Assembly: GCA_949096025.1 (NCBI GenBank)
Contig: CARXKP010000011.1
Coordinates: 1 to 28,228, forward strand
Length of the DNA: 28,228 nucleotides
From: an uncultured Eubacteriales bacterium
Lineage (GTDB): Bacteria; Bacillota; Clostridia; Christensenellales; UBA1242
Direction of reading: 5' to 3'
This document shows, one piece after another, positions 1 through 8,002 of this stretch. The stretch's first letter is position 1. The number at the start of each line of letters is the position of its first letter. Under the pieces are notes generated by a model that was given only the letters and a program-made list of their open reading frames with translations, was not told the DNA's origin and made no database searches. The translations under genes were made by a program, and so were the position numbers.

Positions 1-2
1 TA

Positions 3-56
3 GGTGGAGTAAAAGGCGGATTATTTAGTCTTGACGGATATTCAAAGGTTGGCTAA
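3..56 (+). CDS. 3' end of an unidentified upstream gene (partial)
   Basis: An open frame runs from the left edge to a TAA at 54-56 and would end a protein with GGLFSLDGYSKVG. A strong terminator hairpin starts 18 bases after this stop, which fits a real gene end. Only 17 codons are visible, so no family can be assigned, and the frame could be open by chance. Confidence 0.4.
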   Translation, partial: GGVKGGLFSLDGYSKVG

Positions 57-73
57 AAAATATAAATTAAAAT

Positions 74-106
74 AAAAAAGTACATCAATTTAAGATGTAC
101 TTTTTT
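74..106. terminator. Bidirectional intrinsic terminator
   Basis: A perfect 13-bp stem (74-86 with 94-106) with a 7-base loop has A6 on the left arm and T6 on the right arm. It can therefore end transcription both from the gene stopping at 56 and from the minus-strand gene stopping at 110. Confidence 0.85.
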
Positions 107-109
107 ACT

Positions 110-577
110 TTATATGGTTGTTTCACTATTTCGTTTTTCTTTATTTGTTTTTTCAGTAGTTGAGGCAACATTTTCTTGTGCTGAACTCTGCATTACAATC
201 TTATCTTCTTTATTAAGTGGATCAAGTATGCCTTCACCACGGAATACAAGAGTTTCCATACCATTAGGAGAAGTTACCATACCTATGCAATCACCCGCTT
301 TAGCAAGTTCAACAAAAAATGGGTCTTTTTTAGAAAGTTTATCAAGATTTTCATATTTTCCTATATGATAAAGTTTTTGATTGATTTTTTGAGATGCAAC
401 CTTTATTTTCCTTCCTTTTAAGTCAACACTACCGACATAACGGTCGAAAGTAATAACTCTATAAATATCCTTTGTAAGAGTTAATTCTTTAACATCTGAG
501 GTGTTTACTTTAAGAGTTTTTTGCGTTGGAATAACGTTTTTATCTGAAAAAAATGTTGCATAGTGAATTACTTTCAT
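110..577 (-). CDS. Hypothetical protein, 155 aa
   Basis: I do not recognise this family. The start ATG at 575-577 follows a good Shine-Dalgarno site (AAGGAAG), and a near-consensus promoter lies just upstream at 601-629. The protein has no signal peptide and no membrane segment. The first ~120 residues look like a soluble alpha/beta fold rich in Lys and hydrophobic strands. The last ~25 residues are polar (Thr, Glu, Lys, Asn) and probably disordered. It is transcribed away from spoIIE as a single-gene unit closed by the hairpin at 74-106. No catalytic motif is visible, so function is unknown. Confidence 0.75.
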   Translation of the reverse strand: MKVIHYATFFSDKNVIPTQKTLKVNTSDVKELTLTKDIYRVITFDRYVGSVDLKGRKIKVASQKINQKLYHIGKYENLDKLSKKDPFFVELAKAGDCIGMVTSPNGMETLVFRGEGILDPLNKEDKIVMQSSAQENVASTTEKTNKEKRNSETTI

Positions 578-600
578 ATCTTTCTTCCTTAACTAAAAAA

Positions 601-629
601 ATATTATCATAATTAAAGTTTTTTGTCAA
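601..629 (-). promoter_or_regulatory. SigA-type promoter for the 155-aa gene
   Basis: On the minus strand TTGACA (629-624) and TAATAT (606-601) are separated by exactly 17 bases. The -10 box lies about 24 bases before the ATG at 577. Confidence 0.8.
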
Positions 630-649
630 CTTAAAAAAATAATTCATCA

Positions 650-3004
650 ATGATAGTGCATTTTCGTCAAGATGTGGCAAGTAAGGATAAGATGATTTTA
701 GGGTGCCAGAGTTATAATCGGAATATGAAAAATAAAGTCAAATATATAATTAAATTTTTGTTGTTTACTCTGTTGTTTTTTGTACTTTCTCGGGCTGGGA
801 TTAATGGAATTATTTATCCTTTTGCTTTTTCAATGTTATTTGCTCTTGCTTGGGCAAATCAAAAAGTGTGGCTTCTTATCCCTGCATATATAATAGGTTC
901 TATTGCTAACAATTATGCTTTTGAGGGAATTATATCTGTCTTAGTAACTGTGAGTATGCTTGCTTTGCCTTATTACATACATATAAGTGTTAAAAAACCT
1001 ATGTCAAAACTAGAATTGTTTGCTTTCTGTGGAATAAGTCAGACTGCTTGGATTGTGTTTTCTATTCTAGGTGGAATGGAAATATATGTTGTGATTTTAT
1101 CAATAATTGTTGGCTTAGTATTCCTATTTTTGGCTTTATCTATTTTTGAACCTCTTATTAGTAGAGGCTTTTCCTACAAACTTACTCTTCCAGAGTTGAT
1201 CGCGGGAGGAGTTATTTTGCTTAGCATAGCAAGTGGGCTTGAAAGTTGTAATTTATATGGATTCTCCTTTTTTAAACTTTTTGTATCCTTTTTGCTTTTA
1301 ACTCTTTCGCACACCTCAAGTGGAGGACGAACAGTTATTTTTGCTGGGCTTATGGGGCTTGGGGCATTAATGGGTAGTGGAAATCCTATTTATATGGCAC
1401 CTTTGATAATTTGGGCTATTGCGATTATATCTTTCAAATTCATTAATAGATTTTTGCCTGCAATAGGACTTGTACTTAGTGAAGTGCTTATAACTTTCTA
1501 TTTTGACCTTTATTATGGTTTTACCATTGCTAGTTTTATGCCAGTAGTAATTTCATCAGTAGTATTTCTACTTCTTCCAAATGCTTTTTATGACTCTCTA
1601 TCTTTGTTGCTTTCTACAGAAAAGGAAAAAAGTGCTGTTATCAGTATGCTTAATCGAAATCGCGACATTCTTCAACGCAGGCTTAGTAGACTAAGTGAGG
1701 TTTTTTATGATATGAATGCAGTTTTCCGCAGTCTTATTAAAAAGAATGTCGGGGAAGAAGAGGTTAAAGATATGCTTTATGAAGAACTAAAATCTTCAAT
1801 TTGTAAAAATTGCCCAGAGCATAAACATTGTCATAGAACTTTTAGTGAAGACACAAAAAGTGTATTTAAAAATCTTGTTACTGTTGCTTTTGAAAGGGGG
1901 CGGATAACACTGCTTGATATTCCCAGTTATCTTGCATCGCGTTGCGGTCAGACCGCTAGGCTTATTGCGGAGGTAAATACTCTAACAAAGCAGTATAAAT
2001 CTTATAGTCAACTTGTGGGAAATGTAGATAATTCTAAATTATTAATTTCCGACCAACTTGAAGGAATTTCAGGGCTTATGAAAACCTTATCTTGTGAAGT
2101 TGATACTATGATTAGTATGGATAGCACCAGAGAAAAAAGGCTTCTTGACGAACTATCTTCCAACAATATTATTTGCAGTGATGCTGTTGTCTATGAAAGG
2201 GATGCAAAGACTATGATGGCTACTTTGGTCGTAAGAGAGGAAGATGCAAATAAACTAAAACTTCAAGGCATAACTTCAAAAATATGTAATAATAAAATGG
2301 CAATATATGACGTTTATCCTACCGAGAGAGCAGGGTTTGTTTCTGTAAACTTGAAAACTGCACCTAGATTTGACTGTGTGTTTGGGCTTGCAAGTATGTC
2401 AAAGGGTAGAGGTGGTGATGTTTCTGGTGATAGACATACAATAGAAAGGCTTGATGGTGATAGGTTTATTTTTGCTATTTGTGATGGAATGGGAAGTGGT
2501 GAAGAGGCTGGGAAAAAGGCAGAAACTACAATAGGGCTTATTGAAAACTTCTATAAAGCTGGTTTTGAAAGTGAAATTATACTTTCTTCAGTAAATAAAC
2601 TTATGAATCTTGAGGGAGACGAAATTTTTTCAAGCATAGATATTTGTATTGTTGATCTAAAAGACGGTACAAGTGATTTTATAAAAATGGGGGCTTCAAC
2701 CTCATATATCAGAGGTGAGGAAGGATGCAAGCTGATTGAATGCTCCTCTCTTCCTGCAGGAATAATAGAAGATGCTAAGGCAAACATTAAAAAGGTTGTT
2801 TTAAATGAAAAAGATTTTATTATTATCTGCTCTGACGGAATAAATGATTCTTTCGGCAGTGACGGAGATTTTAGAGACTTTATTCTCACAATAAAGGGTG
2901 CAAGTCCACAGGAATATGCTGACCAAATACTTCAAAGAGCATTACTTTCAAACAATGGTTATGCAGTTGATGATATGACTGTTATTGTAGTAAAGATAAT
3001 TTAA
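650..3004 (+). CDS. spoIIE: Stage II sporulation protein E (SpoIIE), membrane PP2C-type phosphatase
   Basis: SpoIIE dephosphorylates the anti-anti-sigma factor SpoIIAA, which activates SigF in the forespore, and it also associates with FtsZ at the polar septum. The sequence shows the family layout: a hydrophobic N-terminal part with about ten helices (roughly residues 30-320), a linker with the Cys-rich motif SSICKNCPEHKHCH (about 380-395), and a C-terminal PP2C domain. The PP2C domain carries CDGMGSG (about residue 611) and CSDGIND (about 727), which hold metal-binding Asp residues. At up to 784 aa it is close to the 827 aa of the Bacillus protein. The start is uncertain: ATG 650 has no Shine-Dalgarno site, ATG 692 follows AAGGA at short spacing, and ATG 725 directly precedes the basic membrane-proximal region. 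Function is assigned from family; sporulation itself cannot be shown here. Confidence 0.93.
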   Translation: MIVHFRQDVASKDKMILGCQSYNRNMKNKVKYIIKFLLFTLLFFVLSRAGINGIIYPFAFSMLFALAWANQKVWLLIPAYIIGSIANNYAFEGIISVLVTVSMLALPYYIHISVKKPMSKLELFAFCGISQTAWIVFSILGGMEIYVVILSIIVGLVFLFLALSIFEPLISRGFSYKLTLPELIAGGVILLSIASGLESCNLYGFSFFKLFVSFLLLTLSHTSSGGRTVIFAGLMGLGALMGSGNPIYMAPLIIWAIAIISFKFINRFLPAIGLVLSEVLITFYFDLYYGFTIASFMPVVISSVVFLLLPNAFYDSLSLLLSTEKEKSAVISMLNRNRDILQRRLSRLSEVFYDMNAVFRSLIKKNVGEEEVKDMLYEELKSSICKNCPEHKHCHRTFSEDTKSVFKNLVTVAFERGRITLLDIPSYLASRCGQTARLIAEVNTLTKQYKSYSQLVGNVDNSKLLISDQLEGISGLMKTLSCEVDTMISMDSTREKRLLDELSSNNIICSDAVVYERDAKTMMATLVVREEDANKLKLQGITSKICNNKMAIYDVYPTERAGFVSVNLKTAPRFDCVFGLASMSKGRGGDVSGDRHTIERLDGDRFIFAICDGMGSGEEAGKKAETTIGLIENFYKAGFESEIILSSVNKLMNLEGDEIFSSIDICIVDLKDGTSDFIKMGASTSYIRGEEGCKLIECSSLPAGIIEDAKANIKKVVLNEKDFIIICSDGINDSFGSDGDFRDFILTIKGASPQEYADQILQRALLSNNGYAVDDMTVIVVKII

Positions 3005-3014
3005 TAATTTTTGT

Positions 3015-3043
3015 TTGCTTTTTTAGCAGAAAAGCATTATACT
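3015..3043 (+). promoter_or_regulatory. SigA-type promoter for dnaX-ybaB-recR
   Basis: TTGCTT (3015-3020) and TATACT (3038-3043) are 17 bases apart, and the ATG of dnaX is 21 bases further on. A short inverted repeat (TGCTTTT/AAAAGCA) lies inside the spacer region and may be an operator or chance. Confidence 0.7.
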
Positions 3044-3063
3044 AAAAGAGCAAAAGGAGAAAT

Positions 3064-4176
3064 ATGGAACATCTTGCGCTCTATAGAAAATATCGGCCTA
3101 CAACCTTTGATGAAGTTGTTGGGCAGGAACATATTACAAGGGCACTTAGAAATCAAATAGCAAGCGGAAACATTGGTCACGCTTATTTGTTTACTGGCTC
3201 GCGAGGTATAGGAAAAACTTCAATAGCAAGAATACTTGCTAGAGCGGTTAATTGTCAGAACAATCAAAGTGGTTCGCCTTGTGGGAAGTGTGATAATTGC
3301 TTAAAACTTGAAAATCAAAATGATATTAATATAATTGAAATTGATGCTGCATCTAATAATAGGGTTGATGATGTGAGGGAACTTCGAGAGAAAGTTAAGT
3401 TTATGCCAGTTGATGCCAAGTATAAAGTTTATATCATTGATGAAGTTCATATGCTTACCGATTCGGCATTCAATGCTTTACTAAAAACCTTGGAAGAACC
3501 TCCAAGACATATTATTTTTATATTGGCAACGACTGAGGCTCACAAACTTCCAGCAACTATTCTTTCAAGATGTGTAAGGTTTGACTTTAGACTTGTGGGA
3601 GTAGACGAACTTATTTCTCTTCTAAAGAGGGTTCTTGATAGTGAAAATATTGAATATGATGATGAAGCACTTAAAGCCATAGCAATAGCAGGTGAGGGAA
3701 GTGTGAGAGATACTCTCTCTATAGCAGATAGTGTAATTGCTTATTCCATTGGAAAGATTACTCTTGAAGGAGTTCAAAGAGTTCTTGGTACGACTGATGA
3801 AAGCCTTATGATAGAATATTTTAATAGACTTGCAGAGAAGGATGTAGGCGGAATACTTGAACTTGTTAATAAGATCGACGAAGGCGGAAAGAATATGTCG
3901 ATATTAGTAAAAGATCTTTCAAAGCACGCAAGAAACCTGCTTGTTTGTAAATCTTGCAGTAAACCTAATGACATATTAAATATGGCAGAAAACAGCTATC
4001 AAAAGGTAAAAGAGCAATCAGAAAAGTTTGATGAGAAAACGCTTATCGAATATATGCAATGTTTTGGAAGTGCTGAAAATGAACTTCGTTATACAATCTC
4101 ACCAAGATTACTTTTGGAGACATTGTCGCTTTCAGTTATGTCAGGTTTGAGTGGTGAAGACGTAAAAAAAAACTAA
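3064..4176 (+). CDS. dnaX: DNA polymerase III clamp-loader subunit DnaX, unshifted (gamma-like) product
   Basis: DnaX is the ATPase core of the clamp loader, which places the sliding clamp on primed DNA. Visible are Walker A GSRGIGKT (residues 45-52), zinc-binding C64, C73, C76 and C79, Walker B with IIDEVHML (about 125-132), and the SRC sensor motif (about 168-170). Domain III follows and ends near residue 362. The frame stops at residue 370, right after a run of nine A, exactly where gamma-like forms end. Full DnaX in this group is usually 450-560 aa. The missing tau-specific domain lies immediately downstream in the -1 frame (4170-4526). The start ATG follows AAAGGAGAA. The product as read is complete for ATPase domains I-III. 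Alternatively, the frame break could be an assembly error in the homopolymer. Confidence 0.95.
   Translation: MEHLALYRKYRPTTFDEVVGQEHITRALRNQIASGNIGHAYLFTGSRGIGKTSIARILARAVNCQNNQSGSPCGKCDNCLKLENQNDINIIEIDAASNNRVDDVRELREKVKFMPVDAKYKVYIIDEVHMLTDSAFNALLKTLEEPPRHIIFILATTEAHKLPATILSRCVRFDFRLVGVDELISLLKRVLDSENIEYDDEALKAIAIAGEGSVRDTLSIADSVIAYSIGKITLEGVQRVLGTTDESLMIEYFNRLAEKDVGGILELVNKIDEGGKNMSILVKDLSKHARNLLVCKSCSKPNDILNMAENSYQKVKEQSEKFDEKTLIEYMQCFGSAENELRYTISPRLLLETLSLSVMSGLSGEDVKKN
4164..4172 (+). promoter_or_regulatory. A9 slippery site in dnaX (candidate programmed -1 frameshift or transcriptional slippage)
   Basis: The run of nine A is phased so that 4164-4170 reads A AAA AAA relative to the dnaX frame, the classic tandem-slip heptamer. 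The zero-frame stop TAA follows at 4174-4176. A -1 shift opens the frame to 4526. Possible stimulators are a weak Shine-Dalgarno-like GGTGA at 4153-4157 and a bulged 7-bp hairpin at 4188-4207. A9 in dnaX is known to cause transcriptional slippage in Thermus. Confidence 0.65.
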
Positions 4177-4526
4177 AAATTAGCACAGCTAAAGCAGGAC
4201 TTTCAGCAAAGACTGTTTGGGGAAAGGTGGTGTTATATTTAAAAGAGCACAGACAAGTAGCATTGCACGTTGCTTGTGGTGATATAACAGATATCAGTTT
4301 AAGCGATGGCAAATTTACTATAAATATTTTAGAAAAAATGATTGCATCGTTACTTGAAGAGGGTAGACGCGAAATAGAAAGGGCTTTACGCTGGCAGGGA
4401 CTTGATGTTGAACTGGTTATCAATTTAAAAGAACAGCCGTATTCAAAGGCTGAACAAGATATTCAAAAACTAAAAGAAGTTTTTGGAGATGTGAAAATAA
4501 TTCATAATAAATTTAATTGGAGGTAA
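4170..4526 (+). CDS. dnaX: tau-specific C-terminal domain of DnaX, read in the -1 frame
   Basis: This frame continues dnaX after a -1 shift in the A9 run and adds 118 residues, giving a tau-like product of about 487 aa. The added part resembles the C-terminal domain of Firmicute tau proteins: a Trp-led helix (WGKVVLYLKE), an ISLSDGKFTINI strand pair, a helix with EIERAL, and a terminal KLKEVFGDVKII segment. In tau this region contacts the replicative polymerase and, in some species, the DnaB helicase. A separate start is possible at GTG 4227 or 4230, but the Shine-Dalgarno spacing is poor and a stand-alone tau tail is not a known gene. The stop overlaps the ribosome binding site of ybaB, which suggests coupled translation. 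Confidence 0.8.
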   Translation, partial: KLKISTAKAGLSAKTVWGKVVLYLKEHRQVALHVACGDITDISLSDGKFTINILEKMIASLLEEGRREIERALRWQGLDVELVINLKEQPYSKAEQDIQKLKEVFGDVKIIHNKFNWR

Positions 4527-4528
4527 AA

Positions 4529-4852
4529 ATGGGATACAATAATTTTGGAGGATTTGGTGGTGCTAATATGAATCAACTTATGCGTCAAGCACAAAAGATG
4601 CAAGAGGATATGGCAAGAGCCAAAAAGGAAATTGAAGAAACAGTATTTTCATCATCTGTTGGTGGTGGAATGGTTGAAGTCAAAATGATGGGAAATCGTG
4701 TGATGAAATCAATTACAATAAAGGATGAAGTGGTTGACCCAGACGATAAGGAAATGCTTGAAGATCTTATTATTTCTGCTGTCAATGACTGTCTTGAACA
4801 AATAACTCGCAAGGAGGAATCTTCTCTTCCACAAGTACCAGGACTATTTTAA
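4529..4852 (+). CDS. ybaB: YbaB/EbfC family nucleoid-associated protein
   Basis: This 107-aa protein belongs to the YbaB/EbfC family of small DNA-binding dimers. Family hallmarks are the Gly- and Asn-rich start, the helix MNQLMRQAQKMQEDMARAKK, the strand pattern VGGGMVEVKMMGN, and the D-P-D-D-K-E-M-L-EDL segment. The ATG at 4529 was chosen because GGAGG lies 5 bases upstream; a TTG at 4517 is in frame but lies inside that binding site. The gene sits between dnaX and recR, the standard bacterial order, and its ribosome binding site overlaps the end of the shifted dnaX frame. The family role in nucleoid organisation or repair is only partly understood. Confidence 0.95.
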   Translation: MGYNNFGGFGGANMNQLMRQAQKMQEDMARAKKEIEETVFSSSVGGGMVEVKMMGNRVMKSITIKDEVVDPDDKEMLEDLIISAVNDCLEQITRKEESSLPQVPGLF

Positions 4853-4866
4853 ATTAGGATAAATTA

Positions 4867-5460
4867 ATGAACAACGAAGATGTGATTGAAAAACTTATAG
4901 AGCAGTTCCGTACTCTTCCAGGAGTTGGATATAAGACTGCTCAGCGTTATGCTTTTTCTATTATTGAAGGTAAGAAAGAAAGGGCAGAGCGATTTAGCAG
5001 TGCTATAATTGAGGCCAAAGAGAAGATAGGTTTTTGCAAGGTTTGCGGAAACTTTACTGATAGGGAAATTTGTCCAATATGTCAAAATAGAAATAGAAAA
5101 ATCGTTTGTGTTGTCAAAGAACCTAAAGATGTTATAGCAATGGAGAAAGTGAAAACCTATCAAGGTGTTTACCACGTTTTGTTTGGTACGATAAGTCCGC
5201 TTGAGCATCGTGGGCCAAATGACATAAAGATAAAAGAACTTCTTTCTCGCGTTCAAGAGGATGGCGTAGAAGAGGTAATAATGGCAACCAATCCCGATGT
5301 TGAGGGCGACGCAACTGCGATGTATATAGCAAAACTTATATCTCCACTTGGAGTAAAAGTAACACGAATTGCTCAAGGTATCGCAATGGGAAGTGACCTT
5401 GAGTATGCTGATGAGGTGACACTTTCTAAGGCTCTTGAAGCAAGACGAGAATTGAATTAA
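4867..5460 (+). CDS. recR: Recombination mediator protein RecR
   Basis: RecR works with RecO (and RecF) to load RecA on single-stranded DNA during gap repair. The 197-aa length matches the family. The sequence shows the N-terminal helix-hairpin-helix (LPGVGYKTAQRYA, residues 17-29), a zinc finger with C57, C60, C69 and C72, and a Toprim domain with the motif ATNPDVEGDATA followed by a Walker-like C-terminal stretch. It starts 14 bases after ybaB with a weak AGGA ribosome binding site and is the last gene of the dnaX-ybaB-recR unit. Confidence 0.97.
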   Translation: MNNEDVIEKLIEQFRTLPGVGYKTAQRYAFSIIEGKKERAERFSSAIIEAKEKIGFCKVCGNFTDREICPICQNRNRKIVCVVKEPKDVIAMEKVKTYQGVYHVLFGTISPLEHRGPNDIKIKELLSRVQEDGVEEVIMATNPDVEGDATAMYIAKLISPLGVKVTRIAQGIAMGSDLEYADEVTLSKALEARRELN

Positions 5461-5490
5461 AAAATAAAAGTGATAGACTACTACAATAAT

Positions 5491-5518
5491 TTGTATGATG
5501 TTTGAAATACAATATACA
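5491..5518 (+). promoter_or_regulatory. Possible promoter for argS
   Basis: TTGTAT (5491-5496) and TATACA (5513-5518) are 16 bases apart in the 109-base gap between recR and argS. The match is moderate, and read-through from recR is also possible because no terminator is seen in the gap. Confidence 0.45.
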
Positions 5519-5569
5519 ATATATAGATGAAAATGAATATATGAACAAATGTGAATATTTGGAGAAAAG

Positions 5570-7330
5570 ATGAACTATATTAAAACATTAGAAGATTTGC
5601 TACAATATGGTGCAAAGAAAGCTGGCTATAATGAAAAGTTATCAGTCAGTTTTTCTGATAAAAAAATGGGCTGTGATTTTCAGTGTAATGGCGTGTTTGC
5701 TCTTACAAAAAAATATGGAAAAAATCCTTTTGATATAGCAAATGAAATTGTAAATAATATTGATAAAAATGATATGTTTGAGTTTGTTGTTGCCCGTCCA
5801 GCTTTCATCAATATTTGTATAAGCGATAAGGCTTTTGCTCGAGGAGCAAACTTTATGTTAGAGGACGAGAAAGGTGGTCTTGAAAAAAATGAAAAGCCTC
5901 AAAAAGTTATTCTTGATTATGGTGGGGCAAATGTTGCCAAGGCTCTTCATATTGGTCATCTTCGTCCAGCGATAATTGGAGAGAGTTTAAAAAGACTTTA
6001 TAAACTTCTTGGCGATGAGGTGACGAGTGATGTTCATCTTGGTGACTGGGGGCTTCAAATGGGGCTTACTGAACTTCAGTTATTTGAAGAAGGAAAACTT
6101 GATTACTACTTTGGAAAAAGCAATCAGGAATATAACTTAACTATCGAGGATTTAAACGAAGCATATCCTCTTGCAAATAAACGTAAATCTGCCGAAGAAG
6201 ACTTTAAGAAAAGGGCTGAGGAGTGGACGCTTAAAATTCAGCAAAAGGTAAGTCCGTATTATGATGTATATAAAATTATTCGCCATCTTTCTGTAAAAGA
6301 AATATCTATAAATTATTCAAAACTTGGTGCAAACTTTGACCTTTGGTATGGCGAGAGCGATGCAAGTGAATATTGCAGTGAGGCTGTCGAAATTATTAAA
6401 TCACAGGGGCTTGCTTATGAAAGTGAGGGGGCTCTTGTAGTTGATGTTGCTGAGGAAGGCGAAAATATTCCGACAGATAAAACAGAGGACGGTCAACAAA
6501 GATTTCTTAATCCTATGCCACCTTGTCTAATTCAAAAAAGTAATGGAGCAGACCTCTATGCAACAACAGATATAGCAACAATTTTAATGCGTAATAAAAT
6601 GTACAAACTTGACCGAATTGAATATGTAACTGACGGTAGACAAAAAATGCATTTTACTCAGGTGTTTAGAGTTTGTAAGAAAAGCGGTATATCTCCAGAA
6701 GGGCAACAACTAGTTCATATTATAAATGGAACTATGAATGGAAAAGATGGGAAGCCTTTTAAAACTCGCTCTGGCGATACTATAAAACTTGAAGATATAA
6801 TAGGACTTCTTACTGAAAAGGCTAGAGAAAAGTTAAAGTCAAATAATGCCTCTCAAGATGATGACACTGCTTTAATTATTGGCGTGGGGGCTATGAAATT
6901 TGGTGACCTGTCAAATACAGTAAGCAAAGATTATGTCTTTGATATTGACAAATTTATGTCCTTTGAAGGAAAGACAGGACCTTACCTTCAGTATACTGTT
7001 GTGCGCATTAACTCTATTCTTGAAAAGTTAGAGGGAAAAGAAGGCGGAGAAATTCATATCTATTCTGAAGAAGAGAGAGATATTATTAGAAACATTGTAA
7101 AACTTAATTCTTCATATGCGGTTTGTTATCGCGAAAGATCATTAAATGGTTTATGTAATAGTTTGTATGATCTTGCAAGTGCTTTTTCTACTTTCTATAA
7201 TAATCATAATGTAACTAATGAAAGTGATGAGGTTAAACAAAATAGTTATATTTCTCTTCTTAAACTTGTAAGAAAGAAGATGCTTCAAGCGCTTGATGTT
7301 CTTGCTATTAAAGTACCTAAAAAAATGTGA
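5570..7330 (+). CDS. argS: Arginyl-tRNA synthetase
   Basis: Class I aminoacyl-tRNA synthetase that charges tRNA-Arg. The N-terminal Add1-like domain occupies about residues 1-100. The HIGH signature is present as ALHIGHLRP near residue 125, followed by GDWGLQMG. The second half shows TDIATI, YVTDGRQ and the ArgRS-type loop FKTRSGDTIKL, which replaces a canonical KMSKS. The C-terminal DALR anticodon-binding helices end with LDVLAIKVPKKM. The length of 586 aa is normal. GGAGA lies 6 bases before the ATG. It appears to be a single-gene unit; a terminator directly after it is not evident. Confidence 0.97.
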   Translation: MNYIKTLEDLLQYGAKKAGYNEKLSVSFSDKKMGCDFQCNGVFALTKKYGKNPFDIANEIVNNIDKNDMFEFVVARPAFINICISDKAFARGANFMLEDEKGGLEKNEKPQKVILDYGGANVAKALHIGHLRPAIIGESLKRLYKLLGDEVTSDVHLGDWGLQMGLTELQLFEEGKLDYYFGKSNQEYNLTIEDLNEAYPLANKRKSAEEDFKKRAEEWTLKIQQKVSPYYDVYKIIRHLSVKEISINYSKLGANFDLWYGESDASEYCSEAVEIIKSQGLAYESEGALVVDVAEEGENIPTDKTEDGQQRFLNPMPPCLIQKSNGADLYATTDIATILMRNKMYKLDRIEYVTDGRQKMHFTQVFRVCKKSGISPEGQQLVHIINGTMNGKDGKPFKTRSGDTIKLEDIIGLLTEKAREKLKSNNASQDDDTALIIGVGAMKFGDLSNTVSKDYVFDIDKFMSFEGKTGPYLQYTVVRINSILEKLEGKEGGEIHIYSEEERDIIRNIVKLNSSYAVCYRERSLNGLCNSLYDLASAFSTFYNNHNVTNESDEVKQNSYISLLKLVRKKMLQALDVLAIKVPKKM

Positions 7331-7349
7331 TTTATTTTTAAAAAAGGTA

Positions 7350-7378
7350 TTTACAAATAGCAAAAAGTATGCTATTAT
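7350..7378 (+). promoter_or_regulatory. SigA-type promoter for the 54-aa gene
   Basis: TTTACA (7350-7355) and TATTAT (7373-7378) are 17 bases apart, placing the predicted transcript start about 17 bases before the ATG at 7402. Confidence 0.75.
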
Positions 7379-7401
7379 ATAATCAAGATATGGAGGATAT
7401 T

Positions 7402-7566
7402 ATGGCAGAAAAGAAAAAGCAGACTTTAAGTTATGGACTTAATAAAGAATATCTTAAAAATTGCACTATCTTTGGTAAAGCAAAAATGAATGTTAATGAA
7501 GTTAAATTTTTTAGCGTAAATAATAAAGCTCAAGAAAAATTTGAGGACTTTGAACTTGGTATGTAA
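7402..7566 (+). CDS. Small hypothetical protein, 54 aa
   Basis: Family not recognised. The ATG at 7402 is preceded by GGAGG at ideal spacing. An upstream in-frame ATG at 7369 overlaps the promoter and is unlikely to be used. The protein begins MAEKKKQTLSYG, is basic and soluble, and has a short acidic end (KFEDFELGM). There is no Cys pair, signal peptide or membrane helix. Its own near-consensus promoter and terminator make it a single-gene unit, which argues that it is really expressed. Confidence 0.7.
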   Translation: MAEKKKQTLSYGLNKEYLKNCTIFGKAKMNVNEVKFFSVNNKAQEKFEDFELGM

Positions 7567-7570
7567 AATT

Positions 7571-7593
7571 AACACCTTAGGGTGTTTTTTTTT
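7571..7593 (+). terminator. Intrinsic terminator after the 54-aa gene
   Basis: A 6-bp stem AACACC/GGTGTT with the loop TTAG runs directly into nine T. It begins four bases after the stop codon. Confidence 0.85.
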
Positions 7594-7661
7594 ATTGTCT
7601 TTATTCTATACTTATGCATAAATTGTTGAAGGAGTTGATAAAATTTATTTTAATTTTAGGG

Positions 7662-7689
7662 TTGACAAATATTAAATTTATATTAAAAT
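7662..7689 (+). promoter_or_regulatory. SigA-type promoter for the 77-aa membrane protein
   Basis: Consensus TTGACA (7662-7667) and TAAAAT (7684-7689) are 16 bases apart, about 30 bases before the ATG. Confidence 0.75.
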
Positions 7690-7718
7690 AAAATTGTAAA
7701 CTTTTAAAAGGAGGAAAG

Positions 7719-7952
7719 ATGAAGACGTTAATAGTTGAGATGGAAAAATTACCTCTTTGGCTTAAAGTGGTACTTGCATTGCCTGTGCTCGATGTTATTT
7801 GGGTTGTCTATAGAATTATAAGGTCTTTAGATAAGAAAAGTTATTTTGGAGTGATACTTGGCATTGTTATGATTATTATTGGCATTCCTTTCTTATGGCT
7901 TGTTGATATTATTTCTGTACTTTGTTTTGGTCACATTTTATGGATTGATTAA
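7719..7952 (+). CDS. Small membrane protein, 77 aa
   Basis: Family not recognised. It is clearly expressed-looking: near-consensus promoter, AAAGGAGGAAAG ribosome binding site and its own terminator. Two hydrophobic segments are visible, WLKVVLALPVLDVIWVVYRI (about residues 14-33) and a longer one from about residue 43 to 74. They are separated by the basic turn RSLDKKSY, which predicts a two-helix hairpin in the cytoplasmic membrane with the loop inside. It has no residues suggesting an enzyme. It could be a small membrane regulator or a holin-like or toxin-like peptide, but nothing in the sequence decides this. Confidence 0.75.
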   Translation: MKTLIVEMEKLPLWLKVVLALPVLDVIWVVYRIIRSLDKKSYFGVILGIVMIIIGIPFLWLVDIISVLCFGHILWID

Positions 7953-7975
7953 AAATTGGCGTCTAGCCAGTTTTT
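7951..7975 (+). terminator. Intrinsic terminator after the 77-aa gene
   Basis: A 10-bp stem (7951-7960 with 7966-7975, one G-T pair) encloses the loop GTCTA and ends in a T tract. The left arm overlaps the stop codon. Confidence 0.85.
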
Positions 7976-8002
7976 ATTTTATTATAGTGATTTTATTATA
8001 AG

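Noticed and set aside
621..630. TTGTCA-like -35 or Spo0A box upstream of spoIIE on the plus strand
   Set aside because: It is the -35 box of the divergent minus-strand promoter (TTGACA, 17 bases, TAATAT); no plus-strand -10 fits it.
4227..4526. Separate 99-aa gene after dnaX
   Set aside because: Its sequence matches the tau-specific end of DnaX and the frame is open back to the A9 run, so it is better read as part of dnaX.
4864..5376. 170-codon frame on the minus strand opposite recR
   Set aside because: It lies fully inside recR, has no ribosome binding site and has an unlikely Phe/Tyr/Cys-rich composition.
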